NCBI GenBank assembly: GCA_951213105.1
Contig: OX578142.1
Coordinates: 119,941,354 to 120,005,353 of the forward strand
Length of the DNA stretch: 64,000 nt
Direction of reading: 5' to 3'
Source: Amaurobius ferox
Lineage: Eukaryota; Arthropoda; Arachnida; Araneae; Amaurobiidae
Part shown: positions 11,603-21,875 of the stretch, piece by piece
Layout of the letters: the number at the start of each line of letters is the position of its first letter
How positions within the stretch are numbered: the stretch's first letter is position 1
The notes under the pieces: generated by a model
Told to the model about the DNA's origin: nothing
What the model saw: only the letters and a program-made list of their open reading frames with translations
The model's database searches: none
Made by a program: the position numbers and the translations under genes

Positions 11603-12530
11603 GCGTTGAGGTAAAAGTAAGATGTTAAAACTTCATATTAAGAAAACGCGAATACCGTTTGAGATAATAATTCAAGTGGCACTGGAATAAGGTAAGTATC
11701 CCTGCATTGTACGCCTTTCTATAGCTAAAGACCTAAAATATTTATTTAAATAGTCAATTTAGTAAAAATAATTTATTATCGCAATATAAAGTAGAACTGA
11801 AATTATAAATAATATTCCTGCGTATTCAAAATTATTTTACCTTTCAATTTATTTTTATCTCCTTATATTCTGTACTCTATCCAACAATTATGAAAAAATA
11901 GTGGTTAATTATACTCATAATTAGGGAACCCTTAATTTAACAATAATAATCAGACATATATAGTTATACTGAATACTACGCCTTTCTGTTGTATGAACTA
12001 ACAATAGCAGCTACTTTACTAACACTAGCGACGCCTAAATATAATTCTCAAATCATTATAGCATTTTCGAGCATTTCATCCATAGGAGCTTTATCTCCTT
12101 CTTTCTAACTCCATGGTTAAAAGTGTTGTACCATAGAATTAGAGAGAATGTGATAAAACTCCTTTGGTAAAACGCTTGAAACTGCCATAACGCTTTGAGA
12201 GTTATATCTAGGTGTGGCTAGTGTTAGTAAAGCACCATTTGTTTCCATTTGACACAAAAGAGAGGCATAGTATAGTATATATATTTCTGATTATTTTTAA
12301 ATTAAGATTTCCTGATTACCAGTATAATTATTCAATATTTTTCACATTTGTAGGACAGAGTTCAAAATATAGGGAGGTAAAAATAAATTGAAAGGTAAAA
12401 TAATTTTGAATGAGTAGAAATATTCCGTATTGCATTAAATCAAAGACAACAAATCATAGATTAAAAGGTCATTTAATAAAAACCATCCTTTATGACGTAC
12501 AAATGTTAAAAAAAACTCATTCAATTTTGC
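11603..12530 (-). repeat. Left arm of a large inverted repeat, interrupted by a MITE
   Basis: Read on the minus strand, 12530-12424 and then 11812-11603 match the plus strand at 15932-15957 and then 17242-17545. Landmarks shared by both arms are CGTCATAAAGGA (TGTCATAAAGGA on the right), ATTAAATGACCTTTTAATCT, TACAATGCAGGG and TTACTTTTACCTC. The arm is split by a 611-bp TIR element at 11813-12423. It lacks Helentron-like copy G, so it preserves that copy's empty site. Inverted partial copies are a known habit of Penelope-like elements, and such a remnant adjoins the right arm. Confidence 0.65.
11813..12423. mobile_element. MITE with ~75-bp terminal inverted repeats
   Basis: The left end (AATATTCCTGCGTATTCAAA, then ATTATTTTACCTTTCAATTT) and the reverse complement of the right end (AATATTTCTACTCATTCAAA, then the same ATTATTTTACCTTTCAATTT) match over about 75 bp. 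Inner segments also pair (CTTTACTAACACTAGC against GCTAGTGTTAGTAAAG), so most of the element could fold back. The homologous right arm at about 17340 lacks it. No coding capacity. Superfamily not assigned. Confidence 0.65.
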
Positions 12531-12619
12531 CATGAATATAAGTTTAAACTTGCTCACTCGAATATTACTACTTTTTTCAATCGCATTCGTACGGATAAAT
12601 TTAGGGAGAGATAACTTTA

Positions 12620-12826
12620 AAAGCCACACTGCTGTGTACGTGTGTACCCCGTTTAACGCCTAATAATGAATACAAGTTCTACAATATTGGTAGACTTAAA
12701 CGTGCTGTCGGTATCCGTTTAGCTGAACATGCTCGTGGCGTCAAGAATGGTAAACTTTCTACGGTTCTTGCCCAATGTGTTGTTAATGATAATTTTAACC
12801 CTTTTTTTGAAAAACTTTCCTCTTAA
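12620..12826 (+). pseudogene. Penelope-like element remnant, GIY-YIG region
   Basis: A short open stretch ends at the TAA at 12824-12826. It reads like the central part of the GIY-YIG endonuclease domain that closes Penelope-like reverse transcriptases: a Y.IG...R motif (YNIGRLKRAVGIRLAEH), then KNGKLSTVLAQ. In the family the Arg and Glu of R..EH are part of the active-site region. The upstream reverse transcriptase is absent. Downstream, the 3' region is split by three Helentron-like insertions (12875-14222, 14393-15687, 15958-17241) and carries a hammerhead-like core at 15886-15913. The domain name rests on motif recognition only. Confidence 0.5.
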
Positions 12827-12874
12827 TTAGTTGCAATAACCTTCGTCATATTCTTCTTTATGAATCCCTGTTTA

Positions 12875-14222
12875 TTAACACTTTACAACAAAGTTAAAAA
12901 GTGTTTTAACACTTTACAACAAAGTTGAAAGGTGTTTATGACTTTGTTCATTCTGTCTGTCTGTCTGTCTCTCCGTTAGCACGATAACTGCCGTAAAAAT
13001 GACTTAATCAAAATAAAATTTTAGTATGTTGTTCAGACGGTCTGTAGGACCCATGGGAATATAAATGAATAATATCACCCAATTAGTTTTGGATTGAACC
13101 CGGGTTGAAAAAATGAAATACATTGAGCCCTATGGGACCTAATTTTTCAAACATTTTTTAAGCGGATTTAAAATTCACAAATTGCTTCGAAATTTTTAGG
13201 TAATATTCAAATTGTTCTATAAAATATATAAAAAAAATTCAGCGAAATATATTCAGTAGTTTCTTAAATAAAAATTAAAATAATAATAACACCTCTTATA
13301 TGAAACGATCACGTGACCATGATATGAAAGTATCACGTGATCCACTTCAAAATGATATATGGCATCCATCTTTTCTCAAAATCGTGATTTTTAAAGTTCT
13401 TTTTATTTCATATTGAGTGTTGTATCCGTCCTAAAACTACTTTATTTTGGTTGAAATTCTGTGCATCTACATACTAAATAAACGCAATTACAATATATAT
13501 GTGTTTAAATGCTCATCCAAATTTGATTATTTCTACAACGAAGCCTATTTTTCACTTATGTAAAATGTAAACAGCAAAATATGTAGGATGAGTTGCATAG
13601 GAATTGCTGTATTGTTTTAACGCAAAAGAATTTAGCTCATGGAGTCTGCATATGAAAGTCTGGCTGATATGAAAGACATATTCATTCACTGACTTTACCG
13701 AGAGAAGGGCGATTTTTTGCGATGAAGTTTTAAGCATAGAGTTAAATTACTTGTAGCTCCATGGTCTTAATTTTTAAATAAAATAAATTATGATAGTATT
13801 GTGATGAATGACATGAATGGGAAATTATTTATGAATGAAATGCTGCTTTTTTAGAGAGAGCCAGGCGTGTTATTTATTCTATGAAGGCATTTGAATGAAT
13901 TTCAGTTGTTTTCGATGAAGTTTTTAAATATAATAAATTATCGTGGTATTATGATAATTCTAAAAATAGTATCGAGTAATATATCACATTTTAGAGATGT
14001 TTAAACCAGGCAATTTATATTTCAATGCCGTCATTTGAATGAAGTTCATTTTTTTCGATGAAGGTTTAAGTGTTCAAATATAATAAATCAATGTAGTATT
14101 GTGAGAAGTTTTAAAATATTACCGAGGAATGTATTGTATTTTAGACATGTTTAAATAAAATTGCATTGCTGTTGGAAAGTGTTTCTTAATCAATGCTTTA
14201 AGCATGATTGATCTTTCTTGTT
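12875..14222 (+). mobile_element. Helentron-like element, copy E, with duplicated 5' end
   Basis: Full-length plus copy. Its first 31 bases (12875-12905, TTAACACTTTACAACAAAG...) are repeated immediately at 12906, a tandem duplication of the 5' terminus. The rest has the (GTCT)n core, the ACGATAACTGCCG block, internal monomers and the terminal hairpin, ending CTTTCTTGTT. It interrupts the 3' region of a Penelope-like remnant. Confidence 0.8.
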
Positions 14223-14392
14223 TATATGTACCGTGATTCTATTTGTAATTTAGATCCTGTGCAGATTATAAGTTACGCTTGGCGACTGGTTCTCGATTCT
14301 ATACGTGTCAAACCTCTACATAGTACTCTGTAACGATTCATTGTGATGTAATATATGCTTTTCTGGAATTTTGGGGATATTCCATTTTCTTT
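14223..14392 (+). other. Penelope-like 3' region, middle segment
   Basis: 170 bp between Helentron-like copies E and F. It is inferred to belong to the 3' untranslated region of the remnant at 12620, because the copies on either side are self-contained insertions. No distinguishing motif of its own. Confidence 0.35.
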
Positions 14393-15687
14393 TTAACACT
14401 TTACAACAAAGTTGAAAGTGTTTATGACTTTGTTCTTTCTGTCTGTCTGTCTGTCTGTCCGTTAGCACGATAACTGCCGTAAAAATGATTTAATCAAAAT
14501 TAAATTTTAGTATGTTGTTCAGACGGTCTGTAGGACCCATGGGAATATAAATGAATAATATCACCCAATTAGTTTTGGATTGAACCCGGGTTGAAAAAAT
14601 GAAATACATTGAGCCCTATGGGACCTAATTTTTCAAACATTTTTTAAGCGGATTTAAAATTCACAAATTCCTTCGAAAATTTTAGGTAATATTCAAATTG
14701 TTCCATAAAATAGATAAAAAAAATTTAGCGAAATATATTCAGTAGTTTTTTAAATAAAAATTAAAATAATAATAACACCTCTTATATGAAGCGATCACGT
14801 GACCATGATATGAAAGATCACGTGACCCGCTTCAAAATAATATATGGCATCCATCTTGTCTCAAAATAGTGATTTTTAAAGTTCTTTTTAATTCATATTA
14901 AGTGTAGTATCCGTCCTAAAACCACTTTATTTTTCATAAATTCTGTGCATCTACATACTGAAACAACGCAATTACAATATATTTGAGTTTAAATGCTCAT
15001 CCAAAATTGATTATTTCTACAACGAAGCCTATTTTCCACCTCTGTAAAATGTAAACAGCAAAATATGTAGAATGAGTTATATTAGAATTGCTGTATTTCT
15101 TTAACACAAAATCATTTAGTTCATGGAGTCTGCATGGCTGATATGAATCAAATATTCATTGATTTTACAAAGAGAAGGATGATTTTTATCGATGAAGTTT
15201 TAAGCATAGAGTTTAATTACGTGTAGCTCCATGGTCTTAATTTTTAAATAAAATAAATTATTATAGTATTCTGATGAATGACATGAATGGGAAATTATAA
15301 ATAAAATGCTGCTTTTATAGAGAGAGCCAGGCGTGTTCTTTTTTCTATGACGTCATTTGAATGAATTTCAGTTGTTTCCGATGAAGTTCGAAATATAATA
15401 AATTACCGTAGTATTATGATAATTCTAAAATTATTATCGAGGAATGTAACACATTTTAAAGATGTTTAAACCAGGCAATTTATATGTCAAGGCCATCATT
15501 TGAATGAAGTTCATTTTTTTCGATGAAGGTTTAAGTTTTCAAATATAATAAATTAATGTAGTATTGTGATAAGTTTTAAAATATTACCGAGAAATGTATT
15601 GCATTTTAGACATGTTTAAATAAAATTGCATTGAAGTTGGAAAGTGTTTCATAATCAATGCTTTAAGCTTGATTGATCTTTCTTGTT
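14393..15687 (+). mobile_element. Helentron-like element, copy F
   Basis: Full-length plus copy: 5' hairpin, (GTCT)n at 14440-14459, conserved block, four degenerate monomers, GTTGGAAAGTGTT and the terminal hairpin, ending CTTTCTTGTT. Inserted between T-rich flanks in the Penelope-like remnant. Confidence 0.8.
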
Positions 15688-15957
15688 TGTATTTGTATTT
15701 AATACTTGTTTAATCTTAAAATTTCCTGTTTATAATACAATTTAATGTATTTTTGTAATCGTTTATTCTTAAATATCCTGTTTACAATACAATTTAATTA
15801 TTATTCCGTAGTTGATTTGTGCAAATTTTGTCTGTCGATTTGGTCTGTATAAAAGCTTGTTTGCACAGTAATTTTTATATAGCCACTAATGAAGGGTATG
15901 GTAATACCCGAAAGCACTCTGACCTTTTTAATATTTGTATGTCATAAAGGACAGTTT
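15688..15957 (+). other. Penelope-like 3' region, distal segment, with internal duplication
   Basis: Contains a roughly 60-bp direct duplication (CCTGTTTATAATACAATTTA at about 15725 and CCTGTTTACAATACAATTTA at about 15778) and the hammerhead-like core. Its last bases, ATTTGTATGTCATAAAGGA, recur inverted at about 12484-12510. Confidence 0.5.
15880..15930 (+). ncRNA. Hammerhead-ribozyme-like core, degenerate
   Basis: CTAATGA (15886-15892) stands where the hammerhead consensus has CTGATGA. It is followed by a stem-II-like hairpin (GGGTA...TACCC) and GAAA at 15910-15913. Penelope-like elements are known to carry hammerhead motifs in their terminal regions, and the neighbouring GIY-YIG-like fragment supports that context. 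One core base differs from consensus, stem I is not evident and the base at the cleavage position looks wrong, so it is probably inactive. Confidence 0.4.
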
Positions 15958-16003
15958 TTAACACTTTACAACAAAGTTGAAAAGTGTTTATGACTTTGTT
16001 CCT

Positions 16004-16036
<33 letters not shown>

Positions 16037-17241
16037 TAGCACGATAACTGCCGTAAAAATGACTTAATCAAAATGAAATTTTAGTATATTGTTCAGACGG
16101 TCTGTAGGACCCATGGCAATATAAATGAATAATATCACCCAATTAGTTTTGGATTGAACCCGGGTTGAAAAAATGAAATACATTGAGCCCTATGGGACCT
16201 AATTTTTCAAACATTTTTTAAGCGGATTTAAAATTCACAAATTGCTTCGAAAATTTTAGGTAAAATTCAAATTATCCCATAAAATATATAAAAAAAATTT
16301 TGGCAAAATGTATTCACTAGTTTTTAAAATAAAAATTAAAATAATAATTACACCTCTTATATGAAGCAACCAAGTGACCATTTTATGAAGAGACCACGTG
16401 ATACACTTCAAAATGTAATATGACATCCATCTTGTCTCAAAATCGTGATTTTTAAAGTTCATTTTAATTCATATTTAGTGTTGAATCCGTCCTATAACCG
16501 CTTTATTTTTGCTTAAATTCTGTGCATCTACATACTGAAACAACGCAATTACAATATATTTGAGTTTAAATGATCATCCAAATTTGATTATTTCTACAAC
16601 GAAGCCTATTTTTCACTTAAGAAAAATATAAACAGCAAAATATGTAGAACGAGTTGTATTAGAATTGCTGTATTTCTTTAACACAAAATTATTTAGCTCA
16701 TGGAGTCTGCATAGCTGATATGAATGAAATATTCATTGATTTTACAGAGAGAAAGAAGATTTTTTTCGATGAAGTTTTAAGCATAGAGTTTAATTACTTG
16801 TAACTCCATGGTCTTAAGTTTTTAAATAAAATAAACTATTATAGTATTGTGATGAATGAAATGAATGGGAAAATGTTTATGGATGAAATGCTGCTTTTAT
16901 AGAGAGAGCCAGGCGTGTTTTATTTCGATGGCGTCATTTGAATAAATTTTAGTTGTTTTTGATGAAGTTTTCAAATATAATAAATTATTGTAGTATTATT
17001 ATAATGGTAAAAACATTACCGAGGAGCCAGGCGATTTATATTTAATTGACGCCATTTGAATAAAGTTCATTTTTTGGATGAACTTTTAAGTTTTCAAATA
17101 TAATAAATTAATGTAGTATTGTGATAATTTTAAAATATTACCGAGGAATGTATCGCATTTTAGAGATGTTTAAATGAAATTGCATTGTAGTTGGAAAGTG
17201 TTTCATAATCAATGCTTTATGCATGATTGATCTTTCTTGTT
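15958..17241 (+). mobile_element. Helentron-like element, copy G, with known empty site
   Basis: Full-length plus copy with (GTCT)n at about 16006-16034. The inverted paralogue on the minus strand around 12467-12495 has the uninterrupted sequence (GG..GG, TTTTT, ATTAAATGACC). The filled site has the same five T, then AACAC...TTCTTGTT, then ATTAAATGACC. The insertion is therefore precise, adds no target duplication beyond possible T ambiguity, and fits insertion between two Ts. Confidence 0.85.
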
Positions 17242-17545
17242 ATTAAATGACCTTTTAATCTACGATTTGTTGTTTTTGATTTAATGTATTATTGAAGTTG
17301 ACGTGTAACCACTTTAATAATTGACAATTATATTCCGTATTGTTTCAGTTTTAATTCGCATTGCGCTACTAATTTATTTCTACAAAACTGACAGTTTAAA
17401 TAAATACTCTAAGCCTTTTACCATATAAATAAATACAATGCAGGGGCACTTATCTTATCGCAGGGTCACCTGAATTATTGTCTCAGATAATACTGGCATT
17501 TTCTCAGTATGGAATTTTAACTCCTTACTTTTACCTCCATGTGTT
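17242..17545 (+). repeat. Right arm of the large inverted repeat
   Basis: Continues the arm begun at 15932 after copy G. It matches the reverse complement of 11603-12470 once the MITE is removed; shared words include ATTAAATGACCTTTTAATCT, TTTAAATAAATA and TACAATGCAGGG. The arms are diverged, so this is an old structure. Confidence 0.6.
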
Positions 17546-18342
17546 GCACATTTGTTCCACAGCATTACTAAAATCATTTCAGGAGTTTTTTCACGAGACA
17601 GTTAAATGTTGTTAAATTCCTTAAATTAATTAGTTTAATTGCTTAAATTAATTAGTTTAAATTCCTTGTTAGTAATTTAAACTGTAACATTTACTTATTA
17701 GCTTTTAAAACATTTTTTTACAATCTCATTTTATTTCAATATAACAATTAGTAAAATTCATGATAATTTTAGCGTAGACGTTTTCAGATAGCATATATAC
17801 AAAGCTCATAAGAAAACTCTTAATCACCCCTAATAGCTCTGTAAGGAAAATGTGATACAGTGATCGTAAATAGTGTTTACAAGTTGCTAAAAAAGCAAGG
17901 CGACAAGATTGCACCAGACACTAGACAAAAAGGTGCCAAATTTCATTATATGGGTGAACATTAATTTATGATCAAGCCAATAAATGATGACATCACGGCA
18001 CATGAGATTCGCGGACGTGGTCAATTACGCGGGCTATATAGGAGATTCTCCGATGAAAGCCTCGACAGCACCCCATAGGCCTGTGAGCCAATGGACGACA
18101 GAGGCCTGAGACCAATAAGCAAGCAAGCAACCAAGGAGAGATCGCAGACAACCCCATGCAACGGATGAAACATTAATTCCAATTTTGTATTCGGTTCCAT
18201 GCAGTCAGTGCATTATGGTAACACAGTTGGAAAAAATTCCAATTCCTGACAGTCGGTGCATTATGGCGATATAGTTGTGAAAAAATTCATTGAATTCAGC
18301 ATATGTTATGGAGAAGTGATTTTGTGAATGATATAAAAGTAC
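17546..18342. other. Unassigned stretch
   Basis: No supported gene. The block at 17990-18170 is richer in GC and contains GCGGGCTATATAGGAG, which looks core-promoter-like, but no reading frame or exon follows. An AAGCAAGCAAGCAACCAAG run lies at 18118. Confidence 0.35.
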
Positions 18343-18355
18343 ACCTACGGATTCC

Positions 18356-18741
18356 TAGGCCAACGGCCGTACCGTGCTGAAAACACCGGTTCTCGTTAGA
18401 TCACCGAAGTCAAGCAGCATCGGGCGCGGTTAGTAGTTGGTGGGTGACCACCTCGGAACGCCGCGTGCTGTTGGCCATCTCGGGTGCGGTATCCCCGTGG
18501 TTTGCGCGCTAGATTTGCACGCTGCCACAAATTTCGCCGTGTTCATGCGGAGTACGATCACGTTAAACATGTGGGTCCGTAAGTCCTTCCGAGAGGTTGG
18601 TGGTAGGGGAAGGAGGGTACGGTCCCTGTGGATGCCTCCCCCACTGGGTTCCGGTCTAAATTGGGTGGCACTTCCCGGCCGTCCATACAGTTACCTTACA
18701 CCTTTCTGGTAGGTCGGACGGTCTGGGTCTCAACAACAACA
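18356..18741 (+). mobile_element. 5S rRNA-derived SINE (SINE3-type)
   Basis: A 386-bp element flanked by a perfect 13-bp target duplication, ACCTACGGATTCC, at 18343-18355 and 18742-18754. The first 117 bases after TAG are a 5S-rRNA-like head (18359-18475). A body follows, then a 3' module of about 150 bp starting TTCCGAGAGGTTGGTGG and ending GGTCTGGGTCT, and a (CAA)n tail. The 3' module recurs alone at 55302-55456 and 37405-37461, and diverged behind a tRNA-type head at 62183-62443. Transcription would use the internal 5S promoter (A box, intermediate element, C box) by RNA polymerase III; mobilisation needs a LINE. The short ORF across it is incidental. Confidence 0.93.
18359..18475 (+). pseudogene. 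5S rRNA-like head of the SINE
   Basis: Begins GCCAACGGCCGTACC and ends GCCGCGTGCTGTTGGC, so the terminal helix I of 5S rRNA can still pair. Internal blocks match arthropod 5S rRNA closely: CGGTTCTCGT, GATCACCGAAGT.AAGCAGC, TCGGGCGCGGTTAGTA and GGGTGACC.CC. Length (117 nt) is close to the usual 120. It is embedded in a retroposed element with a (CAA)n tail and target duplication, so it is not a functional rRNA gene. Confidence 0.9.
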
Positions 18742-18871
18742 ACCTACGGATTCCAAAATAGACATAGTAGCTCTACCAATTACGCCAAATGAAGTGCACA
18801 AAAAAGAATAAGGTAACATTTTATATATCTTATCTGAAGAGATAGCATAAAACTGACTCTGATTCAAATAA

Positions 18872-19790
18872 AACAAGAAAGATCAATCATGAATAAAGCA
18901 TTGATTATGAAACACTTTCTAACTGAAATGCAATTTTATTTAAACAGTTCTAAAATGCGATACATTCAGCGGTGATATTTTTTTAACTATCACAATACCA
19001 CAATAATTTATTTTACTTGGAAACTTGAAACCTCATCAAAAAAGGCAATGCTATAAAATCATCTGCTTCTCTATGTAACGTCGATAAATATTTCATTCAT
19101 ATTGCTAATATTCCAAACTCCAGAGCTAAATAATTTGGCGTGAAAAAAAATCTGAAATTCTTATACAACTAATATTACAATATTTGTTTACATTCTGCAT
19201 CCATTAAAATTAGGCTTCGTTGTAGAAATAATCAAAGTTTGATAATAAACTCAAAAGTATTGTAATTACGTTGGCACAGATAATACACAAAAATAACGCG
19301 GTTTTAGGACGGATGCAACAATAAATATAAATTTAAAAGACCCTTAAATATCACGATCTTAACACATCCAAAAAATGGATGCCATATTTTATTTTGCAAC
19401 GAGTCACGTGATTCTTCATATATCATAGGTGTAATTATTATTTTTACTTTTATTTTAAAAAAATAGCGAACATATTTTGCTGAATTTGTTTTATATACTT
19501 TATGGAATAATTTGAATATTTCCTAAAATTTTCGAAGCAATCTGTGAATTTTAACTTTGCTTAAATGTTTGAAAAATTAGGTCCCATAGGGTTCAATGTA
19601 TTTCACTTTTTCAACCCGGGTTCAATCCAAAACTAATTGGGCGATATTATTCATTTACATTCCCATATGTCCCCACGTACTAAAATTTCATTTTGGTAAA
19701 GTCATTTTTACGGGAGTTATCATGCGAACGGACAGACAGACAGAATGAACAAAATCATAAACACTATTCAACTATGTTGGAAAGTATTAA
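18872..19790 (-). mobile_element. Helentron-like element, copy H, internally deleted
   Basis: Minus copy with both ends present: the terminal hairpin end ACAAGAAAGATCAATCATG at the left; the (GACA) core and hairpin ATTCAACTATGTTGGAAAG at the right. At 919 bp it has lost two internal monomers compared with the 1.3-kb copies and is among the most diverged. Confidence 0.75.
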
Positions 19791-20016
19791 AAATGGCCCT
19801 GTATCACACATATAGCATTTCAGCAAAATAATATGTAATTAATATATTAAGTGATCATTTGTATGAAATCGAATAATAATTGTGAATTTAATTATGAGAG
19901 TCTTTAACATAAGAATACTCGTATTTATAATAAAATTTAAAGTTGACCAAAAATTTCTCTTCATTGTACTAGGCTGAATAATCCTTTGAATGTTTAATAA
20001 ATCATTTTATTTTCAG

Positions 20017-20141
20017 TTGACACCGGACAGCACACAATGGCGTGTTATCACAACGGTAACTACTATGTAAATGTACGTCACGGCAGTAACGAGCAAACTA
20101 ATTATAATTATTACCACGTTTTAGTGTGTGGCCTTAACTAA
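20017..20141 (+). CDS. Putative 3'-terminal exon of an unknown gene
   Basis: A good acceptor-like TTTTATTTTCAG (AG at 20015-20016) is followed by two bases and then 40 codons to a TAA at 20139-20141. The peptide contains DTGQHTMACYHNGNYYVNVR and ends HVLVCGLN. It has two cysteines, is rich in Asn and Tyr, and has a less AT-rich third position than its surroundings. AATAAA occurs at 20218, but that lies inside the adjoining TIR element. I do not recognise the family and see no upstream exon within a few kb, where copy H lies. It could be chance; call it possible. Confidence 0.3.
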
Positions 20142-21412
20142 TAATTAAGTTAAGCTACAGAAAAGTCCATAAGTGCACACGTTATGTCTATCTATAGTAA
20201 AGTGACCATACCCAATTAATAAAAGTGATTGCAGCGCCTCTAGTTGGGAATTAAAAGGTTAGCAAATCGAACTCGGCAACACAGCGAGGTAGACGATAAA
20301 AGCCGATTACAAAGTTAAGGGACATTGTCTGATCAATAGAAATCGAACCAAGGAATGAACGAATCGCGTATATGGAGGGCAAGATATATCTGTCAAAAGT
20401 CTCATTTATCATCGGGACCCATAACGCTGTGTCAAATACTATAATATTCTTTGATTCAAACATGCATTGTTGCTAACGGAAGCCATTTTTAAATACGTTG
20501 TACATTAAATTCCTGTGCATGTAAGTATTGTCTAATTTAGCATTCCTGAATATGACGGCTATTCGCCCATAACCATGAATTAAATAAATGCTTTCAGTTG
20601 CGATTTTATTGTCGACTAAAACAATTCTGAAAAGTAAGAGGATTCAAAAATTTTAAAACTTCGCTGGCTTAAGAACTTTATAATTAATCAACGAAAGAGT
20701 TGAGGAAATTATTTTTCTTCTGGAGCAGTATGTGATATTTTAGCAGTATGTGGTATTTTTTATCTGGAGCTGTATGGAGTTTCTGTTGCAAAATGAACGT
20801 CGGATGGCACGTCAATTTCTTTATATCTTAATTTAAAAATCGAAAAGGTATAAAACGCACGAAAAGTATATATTTTTGTTTTAAATTCACTAAAATTCGT
20901 TTATTAATCGTATGAATTTTGTTTAAAGTTTGTTGGAAAGAGAATTTTTTGATTTTTTTCGATGATGTCAGGATGGAAACTCTATGTTGATATTTTCTAT
21001 CGCTAAAATGCCGACACGTGTGAATATCGCCCAAAATCGTTGTAAATCGATCTGAAACATAAAATAAATAAAAGACGAATTCGAAATTTTAAAAAAATAA
21101 CACCGAGGTGTGCCTTTCCGGGTGCTGAAGTACTTGTTTACCAAATGTCATAGCCGAACGACGATTATATTTATTGCCACAGACTGCGTCCACATACACG
21201 GACATCTTTATTATGTAAGATTCCTACTCATTAAACAATGCTCTGCAACTGTGTAATTTTGATTTTCGTTGAAGAGTTCGTTTTCCTAACTTTTTAATTC
21301 TCCGCTAGAGGCGATGCCACCCCTTTTATTCGACCCGGCATGGTCCCTTTGCTATAAATAGACCTAACGTGTATACGCATGGACCGTTTCTTATATTATT
21401 GGGGTGCTTAAG
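20142..21412. mobile_element. TIR element of about 1.27 kb, degenerate
   Basis: The segment 20155-20290 and the reverse complement of 21262-21405 match over about 130 bp: AACGTG, TCTAT.TATAG, GACCAT.CC, CTAGAGGCG and CTTTTAATTC occur in the same order. A second, reversed and internally deleted copy lies at 41420-41815, where the outer block (AAGCATCCCAATAA...) and an inner block (CAATACTTACATG.ACAGGAAT) are conserved. A minus-strand 70-residue frame at 20251-20463 is the only sizeable ORF and has no motif I recognise. Superfamily not assigned. Confidence 0.55.
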
Positions 21413-21875
21413 GATTTTCCTAAAAACCCTATGCTGCATTATACCACTTTTATAGAAATATTTCCTTCGAAAAGAAAATAAACTTCACAATTTCCAAAAA
21501 AGGCATTATGAAGAAAAATTGTGTTTTATTTATTACAAAAAAATTATAGTTCAGTCAATATAGGCATAAAAAGACCATAACCCACAACAAATTTAGGGAA
21601 AACTGGATTTTGCGCACGAATAGTACATATTGGAAAATGTATTTTCCCAAAGTTCTCCACATGGTCCTCCCCTCTCCCACACCTACCTAAACACTGAACG
21701 TGTAGTGTCTCAGAAACAAATTTATATTTCATGAATGAGACTTCGAACAATAATGTAGTTTGCAACAAACTGTTTCAAATACCTCAGGGAATACATATAT
21801 ATGTGTTAAATATTGTTAAATACAAGATAAAGATACGATAAAGATACTCGTATTTGTATCTATTCATAACGCTAC
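21413..21875. other. Flank of the Gypsy element, nothing recognised
   Basis: AT-rich, no repeat or gene seen. The five bases before the LTR are GCTAC (21871-21875); no matching duplication was found at the other end. Confidence 0.4.

Noticed and set aside
18359..18475. Functional 5S rRNA gene
   Set aside because: Embedded in a retroposed element with a (CAA)n tail and 13-bp target duplication; no tandem 5S cluster.
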